From contig CM019718.1 in the NCBI GenBank assembly GCA_009760885.1, forward strand, positions 28,641,633 through 28,705,632: DNA of 64,000 nt. Direction: 5' to 3'. Under the pieces are notes generated by a model, which was given only the letters and a program-made list of their open reading frames with translations, did no database searches and had not been told where the DNA came from. Both the position numbers and the translations under genes were made by a program. Below are positions 1 through 11,700 of this stretch, one piece after another; the first letter of the stretch is position 1, and each line of letters starts with the position of its first letter. The stretch is from Achatina immaculata (taxonomy: Eukaryota > Mollusca > Gastropoda > Stylommatophora > Achatinidae).

Positions 1-160
1 TTCTCTCATGGTTAGACGGCTGCTCGTCCTACCGGAGTCCATGTTCAAATCCCAGGTAATTCTCTTGTGATTTTTCTTTCTCTCAAGTCTCACTAAAGTG
101 CTTTGTCTACGATTTTTTCGAGGTCTAATTCTATAAAATTTGTTCTCTTACTTTACTCCC
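1..160 (+). mobile_element. tRNA-derived SINE, 5' part cut by window edge
   Basis: The first 155 bases match, with few changes, the reverse complement of about 37420-37580. The copy contains a pol III B-box-like motif (GTTCAAATCCC near 52-62) and then an AT-rich body ending in TTCTCTTACTTTACT. The A-box half lies outside the window. Two copies here plus the tRNA-like promoter support a SINE family; its name is unknown to me. Confidence 0.65.
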
Positions 161-552
161 TTTCTCCTAGTTCCGCAAGCTTCTTTTGATGTTTGCAAAG
201 AACTGGTTTTCAACAACACCCTCTCCTCTTCCACTGATTTTGCTTCTGTTGGAAAGTTTATGAACAATTCTCTTATTTTCTTCTCATATTGTTCTTTCAC
301 TTCTCTTCCTTGAGCTTGCTTAGTTTTACTGTTTCACTCTTCTTTTTCTTCTTCTCAGTTCTGTTATGGTTTTTCCTGTGTGTTCTGATAATTGCTATTA
401 CTGCTTTATGGTCCACACTTGAACTCAGGTTGGGTATTGCTCTAACATCTATGACTGAGCTTTTCTTGTTGTTCCTTGCTAGTATTAGATCATTCTGATT
501 CCTGCAGGCCAGGTCAATACATATGTACCAAGCTGCAGGAGACACAAAGATC
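161..552. other. T-rich unique stretch, nothing assigned
   Basis: AT-rich, pyrimidine-biased sequence. The short open frames on both strands are of low complexity and show no recognisable motif. I see no gene or repeat here. Confidence 0.5.
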
Positions 553-850
553 TATCACACACACACACAATGTAAAGTTGTGGAACAAACAAAGATCTAA
601 GACACACACACACACACATTGTAAAGTTGTGAGACAAACAAAGATCTAAGACACACACACACAATGTAAAGTTGTGGGACAAACAAAGATCTATGACACA
701 CACACACATGATATAAAGTTGTGAGACAAAGATCTATGACACACACACACAATGTAAAGTTGTGGGACAAAGAAAGATCTAAGACACACACAATGTAAAG
801 TTGTGAGACAATATCTCTAGATCTATGACACACACAATGTGACATTGTAC
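553..850. repeat. CA-rich minisatellite, about 6 units
   Basis: A roughly 45-55 bp unit repeats: AAAGATCTA, a CA run of variable length, then AATGTAAAGTTGTG and GACAAA. Unit length varies mainly in the CA run. Cysteine/valine-rich open frames on the minus strand are translations of the CA run. Confidence 0.85.
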
Positions 851-1015
851 AACAAAGATCTATGACTGTAGAACATAAACACGTCCTGTTTAACCCCTTT
901 ACTCTGTATATTCACACAGAAGTAGGTCCCTGAAGGTAAACAAGTCTGATACATTCATTTAAAATAGCTCAGTCTTGGATCTGGAATTTGGGATCACATG
1001 ACATTTATTTGATAT

Positions 1016-2010
1016 ACAGGGTTCGGCATAAAGCTTATCTGGATTTAACTGACAATAATGTGCAGAAACTGAATATGTGTGAAAAAAAAAAAAAACATGA
1101 CGTCAGAGATGAAGCAGACAAACGGTCATTTTTAACAATGGCTTCTTGGCAAACGCAACATCGTACATTCACTGTTGAAACTTATTTTAAAAGTGGAGAA
1201 TCGTCTATTACTGTACAACGAAAGTTTCGTCGCCATTGTGAGTTGCATCCCTGTGATAATGTTCCCGATCGGAGGACAAAACAATTTTTAGGTGGGTCAA
1301 AAAATTTAAGGAAACCGATAACTGCCTTAATAACAAGTCTACTGGTCGTCCAAGAACTCAACAGACACCTGAACGAATTCAAGAAGTCCACAACGCATTG
1401 CTGAGTAGCCCTCGACAATCAGCTGTGAGGAACGCTTTGGCACCTGGCATCCTCTTACTGTTAATAGTGATCTTTATGAGCAGGTGCTAACTGAATATTT
1501 CATTCCAGACTTGGCCAATAGAAATAAGAGACTAATATGGTTTCAACAAGATGGAGCAACTGCCTACACAGCCCGTCAGTCCATGGCCGTGCTGTGACAA
1601 GCATTTCAAGAAAGTCTTATTTCCAGATTTAGAGATATTCATTGGCTGGCAAAGTCACCGGATTTATCGGCCGCAGACTTCTTTTTGTGGGGGTATCTCA
1701 AGAACACAGTGTATGCTACTCGACCACAGTCAATTGCAGACCTGAAAGATCAAATCCGACACTGCATTCAAAATATCCCTCTGAACATGTTAAAAGGTGT
1801 TATGCAGGAATTTTCCAGATACCTGACTAACTGTATCAAATGTAATGGCGGTCATCTAACCGGCATAATTTTCAAAACCTAAATATGATTGTCAGTAATA
1901 ATAAAAATACCCACTTTTCTGAGTTTCATTTTTTTTTTAATCAAAAACATGTATAGCACTTATTTATTTTCCATTTTTAAGATCCAGCTATGCTTTATGC
2001 TGAACCCTAT
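1016..2010 (+). mobile_element. degenerate mariner-like DNA transposon
   Basis: Terminal inverted repeats match over about 28 bp: CAGGGTTCGGCATAAAGC at 1016 and its inverted partner at about 1983-2009, with TA at both outer edges. Between them lies broken transposase coding on the plus strand. An N-terminal part (HRTFTVETYFKSGESS, then RWVKKFKETDN in another frame) is followed by a C-terminal DDE part (MFQQDGA-like, then SPDL and FFLWGYLK-type segments, ending in HLTGIIFK). At least one internal deletion (near 1435-1500) and several frame changes leave about 1.0 kb, short for this superfamily. The element is inactive. It lies just outside the 3' end of TFB2M. Confidence 0.75.
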
Positions 2011-2148
2011 ATTTCACGGTACTATTTTTACCATTCTCCATCTCCAAGGGCGCTCAGAATTTAGATTTGGCTGAAGTAAACCTATGAAAATAAATCCCTC
2101 AGCAATTTCCACTCTGTCTCAAAAACTGAAATATTAACTGTCCCTCCT

Positions 2149-2510
2149 TCAATACCTGCACTTGAAGTTTGTGTCAACAGGGTTAATGATTCTTGCTGAC
2201 AATACCTGCACTTGAAGTTTGTGTCAACAGGGTTAATGATTCTTGCTGACAATACCTGCACTTGAAGTTTGTGTCAACAGGGTTAATGATTCTTGCTGAC
2301 AATACCTGCACTTGAAGTTTGTGTCAACAGGGTTAATGATTCTTGCTGACAATACCTGCACTTGAAGTTTGTGTCAACAGGGTTAATGATTCTTGCTGAC
2401 AATACCTGCACTTGAAGTTTGTGTCAACAGGGTTAATGATTCTTGCTGACAATACCTGCACTTGAAGTTTGTGTCAACAGGGTTAATGATTCTTGCTGAC
2501 AATACCTGCA
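2149..2510. repeat. 50 bp minisatellite, about 7 nearly identical units
   Basis: The unit starts CAATACCTGCACTTGAAGTT and ends GATTCTTGCTGA. Copies are almost perfect, so the array expanded recently. It lies just past the TFB2M stop codon and may be in the 3' UTR. I could not place a clear poly(A) signal for that gene. Confidence 0.95.
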
Positions 2511-2624
2511 CCTGATAACTGCATGGACAGAGCTGAAGTCTGCGCTGACAGGGTCAATGATCACAAGCTATTACCAAAGTAAAAAAAAACAGAAAGTGTT
2601 GCCTGTTTCTGATGATGAGCTTTA

Positions 2625-2738
2625 CTATTGATGTACATCTGCATCTATGACACTGTCACTTTCTGTGCTTCCCATCTCTTTCATCAACAGATAGTTGTGT
2701 AGAGGGGAAGATATGTACTCAGGCCATTCCAGCATCAT
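2625..2738 (-). CDS. TFB2M: TFB2M exon 11 (C-terminus and stop)
   Basis: The exon opens in phase 0 after CTTGAACAG and encodes 37 residues, starting MMLEWPEYISSPLHNYLL and ending DADVHQ, then TAG. The WPEY-x-SPL-x-xYL pattern matches the end of TFB2M proteins, where a WPE-type motif follows the PEEFL helix. It is preceded by exon 10, which ends on a codon boundary. Confidence 0.85.
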   Translation of the reverse strand: MMLEWPEYISSPLHNYLLMKEMGSTESDSVIDADVHQ

Positions 2739-5700
2739 CTGTTCAAGATGAAAAAACTGACTGTTAAAGTAATGCATGACAGCAGTGTAAATGATACAGG
2801 TGTTCTTGTCTTGTCTTATCTCCCTGTAACTGCGAGCTGGTGTTCTTTGCAGCCGATGCTGTAGAGGTGTTGTGGTACAGCATTGTATTGGCATGGGAGC
2901 GGGTTATGGCGGCTATTTTTTCAGTCCCGGAGTACAGCTAAAAAGCAGGGGACTTCTTTAGCAGACTCCACCACCATGGGGATTATGGCGATCCCTGCTA
3001 GGCTAGGCCTGTTACTGGGGGTACCATGGAGAGGTGGGACAGGGTCTTGGTCAGCTATGATTAGCTAACCCTGATGCTAGCGTATCAACTATGGGTCACT
3101 GACTGCTTCATCGGACAAGCATCTTCACCTCCAATACAGGTGCTAAAGTAATACATTACAGCAGTGTAAATGATACAATGTAATACATTACAGAAGTTTA
3201 AATGATACAGCTGTAAGACTGATACAATGAGGCAGCAGAAATGATACAAAGGAAATAATATCAAAAGTGTAGTAAGAAAATGTTCAGAATGTCGGAAGAA
3301 CACACGGACAAGGGAAGAATACACAGACAAGGGAAGAACACACGGACAAGGGAAGAATACACGGACAAGGGAAGAACACACGGACAAGGGAAGAATACAC
3401 AGACAAGGGAAGAACACACGGACAAGGGAAGAATACACAGACAAGGGAAGAATACACGGACAAGGGAAGAATACACAGACAAGGGAAGAATACACGGACA
3501 AGGGAAGAATACACAGACAAGGGAAGAACACACGGACAAGGGAAGAATACACGGACAAGGGAAGAATACACAGACAAGGGAAGAATACACGGACAAGGGA
3601 AGAATACACGGACAAGGGAAGAATACACAGACAAGGGAAGAATACACAGACAAGGGAAGAATACACGGACAAGGGGAGAATACATGGACAAAGGAAGAAT
3701 ACATGGACATGGGAAGAATACACGGACAGGGAAGAATAGACAGACAAAGGGAGAATACACGGACAAGGAAAGAATACACAAATAAAGAAAAAAAAAAGAA
3801 AGTTTAATCAAAACTTTAAAAAAAAACTTTTCTGACACTAAATGAGGACAGAATTTGTTGAGAAACATCCTGACAACAGTTAAAGTCAGTGCTGGATGTA
3901 AGTATAAGCTAAAACAAATCCTGACAACAGTTAAAGTCAGTGCTGGGTGTAAGTATAAGCTAAAACAAATCCTGACAACAGTTAAAGTCAGTGCTGGATG
4001 TAAGTATAAGCTAAAACAAATCCTGACAACAGTTAGTCAGTGCTGGGTGTAAGTATAAGCTAAAACAAATCCTGACAACAGTTAGTCAGTGCTGGGTGTA
4101 AGTATAAGCTAAAACAAATCCTGACAACAGTTAGTCAGTGCTGGATGTAAGTATAAGCTAAAACAAATCCTGACAACAGTTAGTCAGTGCTGGATGTAAG
4201 TATAAGCTAAAACAAATCCTGACAACAGTTAGTCAGTGCTGGGTGTAAGCATAAGCTAAAACAAATCCTGACAACAGTTAGTCAGTGCTGGGTGTAAGTA
4301 TAAGCTAAAACAAATCCTGACAACAGTTAAAGTCAGTGCTGGGTGTAAGTATAAGCTAAAACAAATCCTGACAACAGTCAGTGCTGGGTGTAAGTATAAG
4401 CTAAAACAAATCCTGACAACAGTTAGTCAGTGCTGGATGTAAGTATAAGCTAAAACAAATCCTGACAACAGTTAGTCAGTGCTGGGTGTAAGTATAAGCT
4501 AAAACAAATCCTGACAACAGTTAGTCAGTGCTGGGTGTAAGTATAAGCTAAAACAAATCCTGACAACAGTTAGTCAGTGCTGGGTGTAAGTATAAGCTAA
4601 AACAAATCCTGACAACAGTTAAAGTCAGTGCTGGGTGTAAGTATAAGCTAAAACAAATCCTGACAACAGTTAAAGTCAGTGCTGGATGTAAGTATAAGCT
4701 AAAACAAATCCTGACAACTGTTAAAGTCAGTGCTGGGTGTAAGTATAAGCTAAACAAGCTACTGCTTACAACATCACATTTTCTGGTGGAAATTTTTATC
4801 AAGGGGGCACCAAGTTTTATATAGTTCTGGGCTTTACACATCTTCTGATGTAACTATTTAACAAGCGGATCCAAACTTTATATAGCTTAGTGCCTGACCA
4901 AATGCAAATCAAAAACTGGTTACAGCAAGCAGAGACTAAAGCTGGCCATGAAAGAATACAGAGAAGAGCTACACATAGTAATCTGGCAGACAGACATAAA
5001 CTAAGAGCTACACATAGTAATCTGGCAGACAGACATAAACTAAGAGCTACACATAGTAATCTGGCAGACAGACATAAACTAAGAGCTGCACATAGTGATC
5101 TGGTAGACAGACATAAACTAAGAGCTGCACATAGTGATCTGGTAGACAGACATAAACTAAGAGCTGCACATAGTGATCTGGCAGACAGACATAAACTAAG
5201 AGCTGCACATAGTAATCTGGCAGACAGACATAAACTAAGAGCTGCACATAGTGATCTGGCAGACAGACATAAACTAAGAGCTGCACATAGTAATCTGGCA
5301 GACAGACATAAACTAAGAGCTACACATAGTAATCTGGCAGACAGACATAAACTAAGAGCTACACATAGTAATCTGGCAGACAGACATAAACTAAGAGCTG
5401 CACATAGTGATCTGGCAGACAGACATAAACTAAGAGCTGCACATAGTGATCTGGTAGACAGACATAAACTAAGAGCTGCACATAGTGATCTGGCAGACAG
5501 ACATAAACTAAGAGCTACACATAGTGATCTGGTAGACAGACATAAACTAAGAGCTACACATAGTAATCTGGCAGACAGACATAAACTAAGAGCTGCACAT
5601 AGTGATCTGGTAGACAGACATAAACTAAGAGCTGCACATAGTGATCTGGCAGACAGACATAAACTAAGAGCTACACATAGTGATCTGGTAGACATAGTGA

Positions 5701-8700
5701 TCTGCAAATAACAAAAAACATCATAGATTGGGACTGGCAAACAGACATTAGCAAACAACATCACAGATTAGAACTGGTAGACAGACATTAACAAAAAACA
5801 TCACAGATTGGAACTGGTAGACAGATATTAACAAAAAAACATCATAGATTGGGACTGGCAAACAGACATTAGCAAACAACATCACAGATTAGAACTGGTA
5901 GACAGACATTAACAAAAAACATCACAGATTGGAACTGGTAGACAGATATTAACAAAAAACATCACAGATTGGAACTGGTAGACAGATATTAACAAAAACA
6001 TCACAGATTGGGACAAAAGGAAACATGATTGTGATAAGCTCCAGGGAAAATAAATTTCTTCATCAGATTATTATCATCTTCAATTCTGATTTTGAAGCAA
6101 TGCTTCTTGACAGAGAAGAGAGAAATTGTTTACATCTGTACTACTGTTTATGTTAGTGTTCTCAAAGTCCGGTGCCTTATAAGCAACTTTTTTCCACTTT
6201 AATACAATTTCCTAAACTAAGCATGCAAGGTATCCTTTTTCTTACAGTGAAGTTCACTGGAGTGTGACAAGAACCATCTTCTAACAGTGAAGGGAAGGCT
6301 GACCAAATCAACATGACAGTTCTAGGTCAGTCTCATATCATGACAGTGGATGAACTCCTGCTTCTATACACCCCCCCCCCCCCCAAGTTGTCCCATTATA
6401 TAAACTTGTGTTTGACATGCTGTATCCTCCACAAAAACTGTCTCAGAATATCTGGAATATGCACCTGCATGACAAAGCACATTCTGGACTACACAGTACA
6501 CACATGATGGCTGTCAGTGGACTAAGACCAGAACAGGGCACCACATTCAACCTGGTCCAAATCAGGCCACTGGAGAGATGACATGAGAGGATGATAATGA
6601 TGATAATGTGGCAAGTCACAAACCTTATAGAGTTTTAGGAATTCTTCAGGTCTGGAAGTGGCCACCGTATCCATCATGGTAAAACCCAACGCTAACATCC
6701 GCAGACCACATCCTGGTATTAACATTCTGCGAGAGTTGAAAACCATGTTTAAAAAAATCTTGACAAACATATAATTATCAACTTTTATCAGTCTACATCT
6801 CTAAATATGTAATCATGAACTCTGACAGTCTACATCTCTCTATACTTTTTTTCTGTCCTTGTTCATCTGTAACATGACTGGCCATCAATCCGCCATCAGT
6901 TCCGACACAAAACTTGGTCTGTCTGGCTTACTTCCCCTACTATCTGAATGTGTGTTCTCAGTGCAGCAGCAGAGAAAGTCTGCCTGACTGTTGAAAGCAC
7001 TGGATGCAAACAAGCAAACACAATCAGTGTACCATATGCTCTGTGTGGGTGTGGGGTGGGCAAGTGGGTGGATGCTAGGGGACCCACATGCATTTTTTTA
7101 CAAACTGTTACACCAAAAATGAGAAATGTAACACAAAATTGAGGCTGGAATGAAACATTCTGCTTTCATGACAACACAATAATGTCAAGGAAAATCTAAC
7201 AACAGACAACACAGCAGATTTGTTTGTGAGCCTACCTACAGATCTACTTTCTCAGCCTACCTACAGATCTATTTTCTGAGCCTACCTACAGATCTACTTT
7301 CTAAGCCCTACATACAGATCTACTTTCTGAACCTAGCTACAGATCTACTTTCTAAGCCTACCTACAGATCTAGTTTCTGACCCCATCTACAGATCTTGTT
7401 TCTGTGCTTATATACAGATCTTTTGTGAGCCTAGCTACATATCTAGTTTCTAAGCCTACCTACTAATCTTGTCTCTATGCTTACATACAGATCTTTCATG
7501 AGCCTGCCTTCAGATCAAGCAATGTTCTGAGGAAATGATATGTACATATTCTACTTAGTAAAAAAACTGTGCTATGTACACAGAGGAGCGGGTTCCTCAT
7601 AGTAACCAAGGAAGCAGTCATGGGAGTGTAGGAACCTAGAATGACCTAAAGAACACAGAGATGAGGTCAACTTGTTACAGGCGATGATGAAATGTGGGCT
7701 CATTAACTGAAGTCATAAAACATGAGGCAGTCTGCTGTATAACTCACACCCATGAGGCAGTCTGTTGTATAACTCACATTCATGAGGCAGTCTGTTGTAT
7801 AACTCACATCTATGAGGTAGTCTATTGTATAACTCACATCTATGAGGTAGTCTATTGTATAACTCACATCTATGAGGTAGTCTATTGTATAACTCACATC
7901 TATGAGGTAGTCTATTGTATAACTCATATCTATGAGGTAGTCTATTGTATAACTCACATCTATGAGGTAGTCTATTGTATAACTCACATCTATGAGGCAG
8001 TCTGTTGTATAACTCACACCCATGAGGCAGTCTGTTGTATAACTCACATCTATGAGGTAGTCTATTGTATAACTCACATCTATGAGGCAGTCTGTTGTAT
8101 AACTCACACCCATGAGGCAGTCTGTTGTATAACTCACATCTATGAGGCAGTCTGTTGTATAACTCACACCTATGACGCAGTCTGTTGTATAACTCACACC
8201 TATGAGGCAGTCTGTTGTATAACTCACACCCATGAGGCAGTCTGTTGTATAACTCACATTCATGAGGCAGTCTGTTGTATAACTCACACCTATGAGGCAG
8301 TCTGTTGTATAACTCACACCCATGAGGCAATCTGTTGTATAACTCACACCTATGAGGGCAGTCTGTTGTATAACTCACACCCATGAGGCAGTCTGTTGTA
8401 TAACTCACACCTATGATGCAGTCTGTTGTATAACTCACATCTATGAGGCAGTCTGTTGTATAACTCACATCTATGAGGCAGTCTGTTGTATAATTCACAT
8501 CTATGAGGCAGTCTGTTGTATAACTCACATCTATGAGGCAGTCTGTTGTATAATTCACATCCATGAGGCAGTCTGTTGTATAACTCACACCTATGAGGCA
8601 GTCTGTTGTATAACTCACACCTATGAGGCAGTCTGTTGTATAACTCACACCTATGAGGCAGTCTGTTGTATAACTCACACCCATGAGGCAGTCTGTTGTA

Positions 8701-11700
8701 TAACTCACATTCATGAGGCAGTCTGTTGTATAACTCACACCTATGAGGCAGTCTGTTGTATAACTCACACCTATGAGGCAATCTGTTGTATAACTCACAC
8801 TATGAGGCAGTCTGTTGTATAACTCACACCCATGAGGCAGTCTGTTGTATAACTCACATCTATGAGGTAGTCTATTGTATAACTCACATCTATGAGGCAG
8901 TCTGTTGTATAACTCACACCCATGAGGCAGTCTGTTGTATAACTCACATCTATGAGGCAGTCTGTTGTATAACTCACACCTATGACGCAGTCTGTTGTAT
9001 AACTCACACCTATGAGGCAGTCTGTTGTATAACTCACACCCATGAGGCAGTCTGTTGTATAACTCACATTCATGAGGCAGTCTGTTGTATAACTCACACC
9101 TATGAGGCAGTCTGTTGTATAACTCACACCCATGAGGCAATCTGTTGTATAACTCACACCTATGAGGGCAGTCTGTTGTATAACTCACACCCATGAGGCA
9201 GTCTGTTGTATAACTCACACCTATGATGCAGTCTGTTGTATAACTCACATCTATGAGGCAGTCTGTTGTATAACTCACATCTATGAGGCAGTCTGTTGTA
9301 TAATTCACATCTATGAGGCAGTCTGTTGTATAACTCACATCTATGAGGCAGTCTGTTGTATAATTCACATCCATGAGGCAGTCTGTTGTATAACTCACAC
9401 CTATGAGGCAGTCTGTTGTATAACTCACACCCATGAGGCAGTCTGTTGTATAACTCACACCTATGAGGCAGTCTGTTGTATAACTCACACCCATGAGGCA
9501 GTCTGTTGTATAACTCACATTCATGAGGCAGTCTGTTGTATAACTCACACCTATGAGGCAGTCTGTTGTATAACTCACACCTATGAGGCAATCTGTTGTA
9601 TAACTCACACCTATGAGGCAGTCTGTTGTATAACTCACACCCATGAGGCAGTCTGTTGTATAACTCACATTCATGAGGCAGTCTGTTGTATAATTCACAC
9701 CTATGAGGCAGTCTGTTGTATAACTCACACCTATGAGGCAGTCTGTTGTATAACTCACATCTATGAGGTAGTCTGTTGTATAACTCACACCTATGAGGCA
9801 GTCTGTTGTATAACTCACATCTATGAGGCAGTCTGTTGTATAACTCACACCCATGAGGCAGTCTGTTGTATAACTCACACCTATGAGGTAGTCTATTGTA
9901 TAACTCACATCTATGAGGTAGTCTGTTGTATAACTCACACCCATGAGGCAGTCTGTTGTATAACTCACATCTATGAGGTAGTCTGTTGTATAACTCACAC
10001 CCATGAGGCAGTCTGTTGTATAACTCACATCTATGAGGTAGTCTGTTGTATAACTCACATCTATGAGGTAGTCTGTTGTATAACTCACACCTATCAGGCA
10101 GTCTGTTGTATAACTCACACCTATGAGGCAGTCTGTTGTATAACTCACACCCATGAGGCAGTCTGTTGTATAACTCACACCTATGAGGCAGTCTGTTGTA
10201 TAACTCACACCCATGAGGCAGTCTGTTGTATAACTCACACCTATGAGGCAGTCTGTTGTATAACTCACACCCATGAGGCAGTCTGTTGTATAACTCACAC
10301 CTATGAGGCAGTCTGTTGTATAACTCACACCTATGAGGCAGTCTGTTGTATAACTCACACCTATGAGGCAGTCTATTGTATAACTCACATATTCATGTCA
10401 AAATCAGTTTCATGTCGGTAGGACTTGGTCAAGTTAAAAAATATATTGCCATAGGCAGTGAAGTGTTCTATAACAGGTTGTGAAGTATTCTGCTATAGAT
10501 TGTGAAGCGTTCTGCAATAAACTGTGAAGTGTTCTGTAATAGATTATGAAGTGTTCTGCACTAGGTTGTGAAGTATTCTGCTATAGACTGTGAAGTGTTC
10601 TGTAATAGATTGTGAAGTATTCTGTAATAGATTGTGAAGTGTTCTGTAAAAGATTATGAAGTATTCTGTAATAGGTTGTGAAGTATTCTCTAATACAAGG
10701 TCTGACAATTAAGTAATGAGACCAATTACATAAAAAATAAAATAAACAACAGTTGAAGATATAACCTGTATTTTATTCAAAGTAAGTCCATTGTGCTTTG
10801 ATATAGCGAAAGGCATGATCTGATAAACACTGGAACGACCTCTGCAGTTCTTCTGTTGGTATGGCCCTTAAAATCGATGTTACGCCCCTTTGGATGTCAT
10901 CAGTATCGTCAAAGAAGCGTCCCTTCAATGGTAACTTTAATTTTGGGAATAGAAAATAATTGCAGGGAGACAAATCTGGGGAATAGGGTGGATGGCTGAG
11001 AACACACACTTGTTTTTGGGCCGAAAATTCCTGTACAACTACCGCCCGGTGAGCCGGTGCATTATCATGAAGAAGAAAAACACTGCCAGGTGTTGAATGC
11101 TCGGGTCGGACTCGGAGAATCCTTTTCAATAGGCATTTCAAAATACTTAAATAAACTTTGGCAGTGACAGTCTGTCCCTCTGGAATAAATTCTTTGTAAA
11201 TAACTCCTCTGCTGTCATAGAAGCACACCAACATTGTCTTCACTTCTGACTTTTGAAGATGAATTTTTTTGCCTTTTGGCGATCTCTTCTTCTTCTTCGT
11301 TCACTTCTACCACCAAGACCGCCCTGTGATCCTACTGAATTTACGTCTGTGGTCCTCGTTAAGTCCCGTGGTCCCTTGGTCCCTGAAAGGACCACACGAG
11401 ATCCCAGAGAGGACCACAAGAGGTTCAGAGTATCGCAGGGCTTGAGCCCGTATTCTTGGTGGGTCTCAGCACCGGTAATGCCTGACACCGTGGTTTTCAT
11501 TTCACCAGCTTAGTCTAGAGTTGGACTTTCTCACCGGAAGACCTCGACGTGTTTTGAATATCAGTGTATCCCCACTGGGTGAGAGGTGGTAGCCCACCCA
11601 GGCCAGAGCTGGACTTTCTCACTGGAAAACCTCGACCTGTTCTGAGATAACCATGTATCACTGTCGGATGAGAGGTGGTTGCCCATCCAGTCCAGTGTTG

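Noticed and set aside
3085..3868. Three overlapping hydrophobic minus-strand proteins
   Set aside because: All are the same 19 bp repeat read in shifted frames.
4817..5764. 315-codon Cys/Leu/Ser-rich protein
   Set aside because: Translation of the 39 bp array; the opposite strand is equally open.
7713..10388. 891-codon open frame on the minus strand (SYTTDCLIGV repeats) as a large repetitive protein
   Set aside because: It is a direct read-out of the 30 bp minisatellite; plus-strand frames are equally long, and frames switch at 1 bp indels without stops. It sits in a TFB2M intron.
7724..10392. CRISPR-like array
   Set aside because: Units are contiguous 30 bp repeats without unique spacers, and the genome is an animal's with spliced genes.
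10773..11243. SETMAR-like or host-domesticated gene
   Set aside because: It is the C-terminal half of a mariner with inverted ends, apparent loss of catalytic residues and an interrupting retroposon; no SET domain is present.
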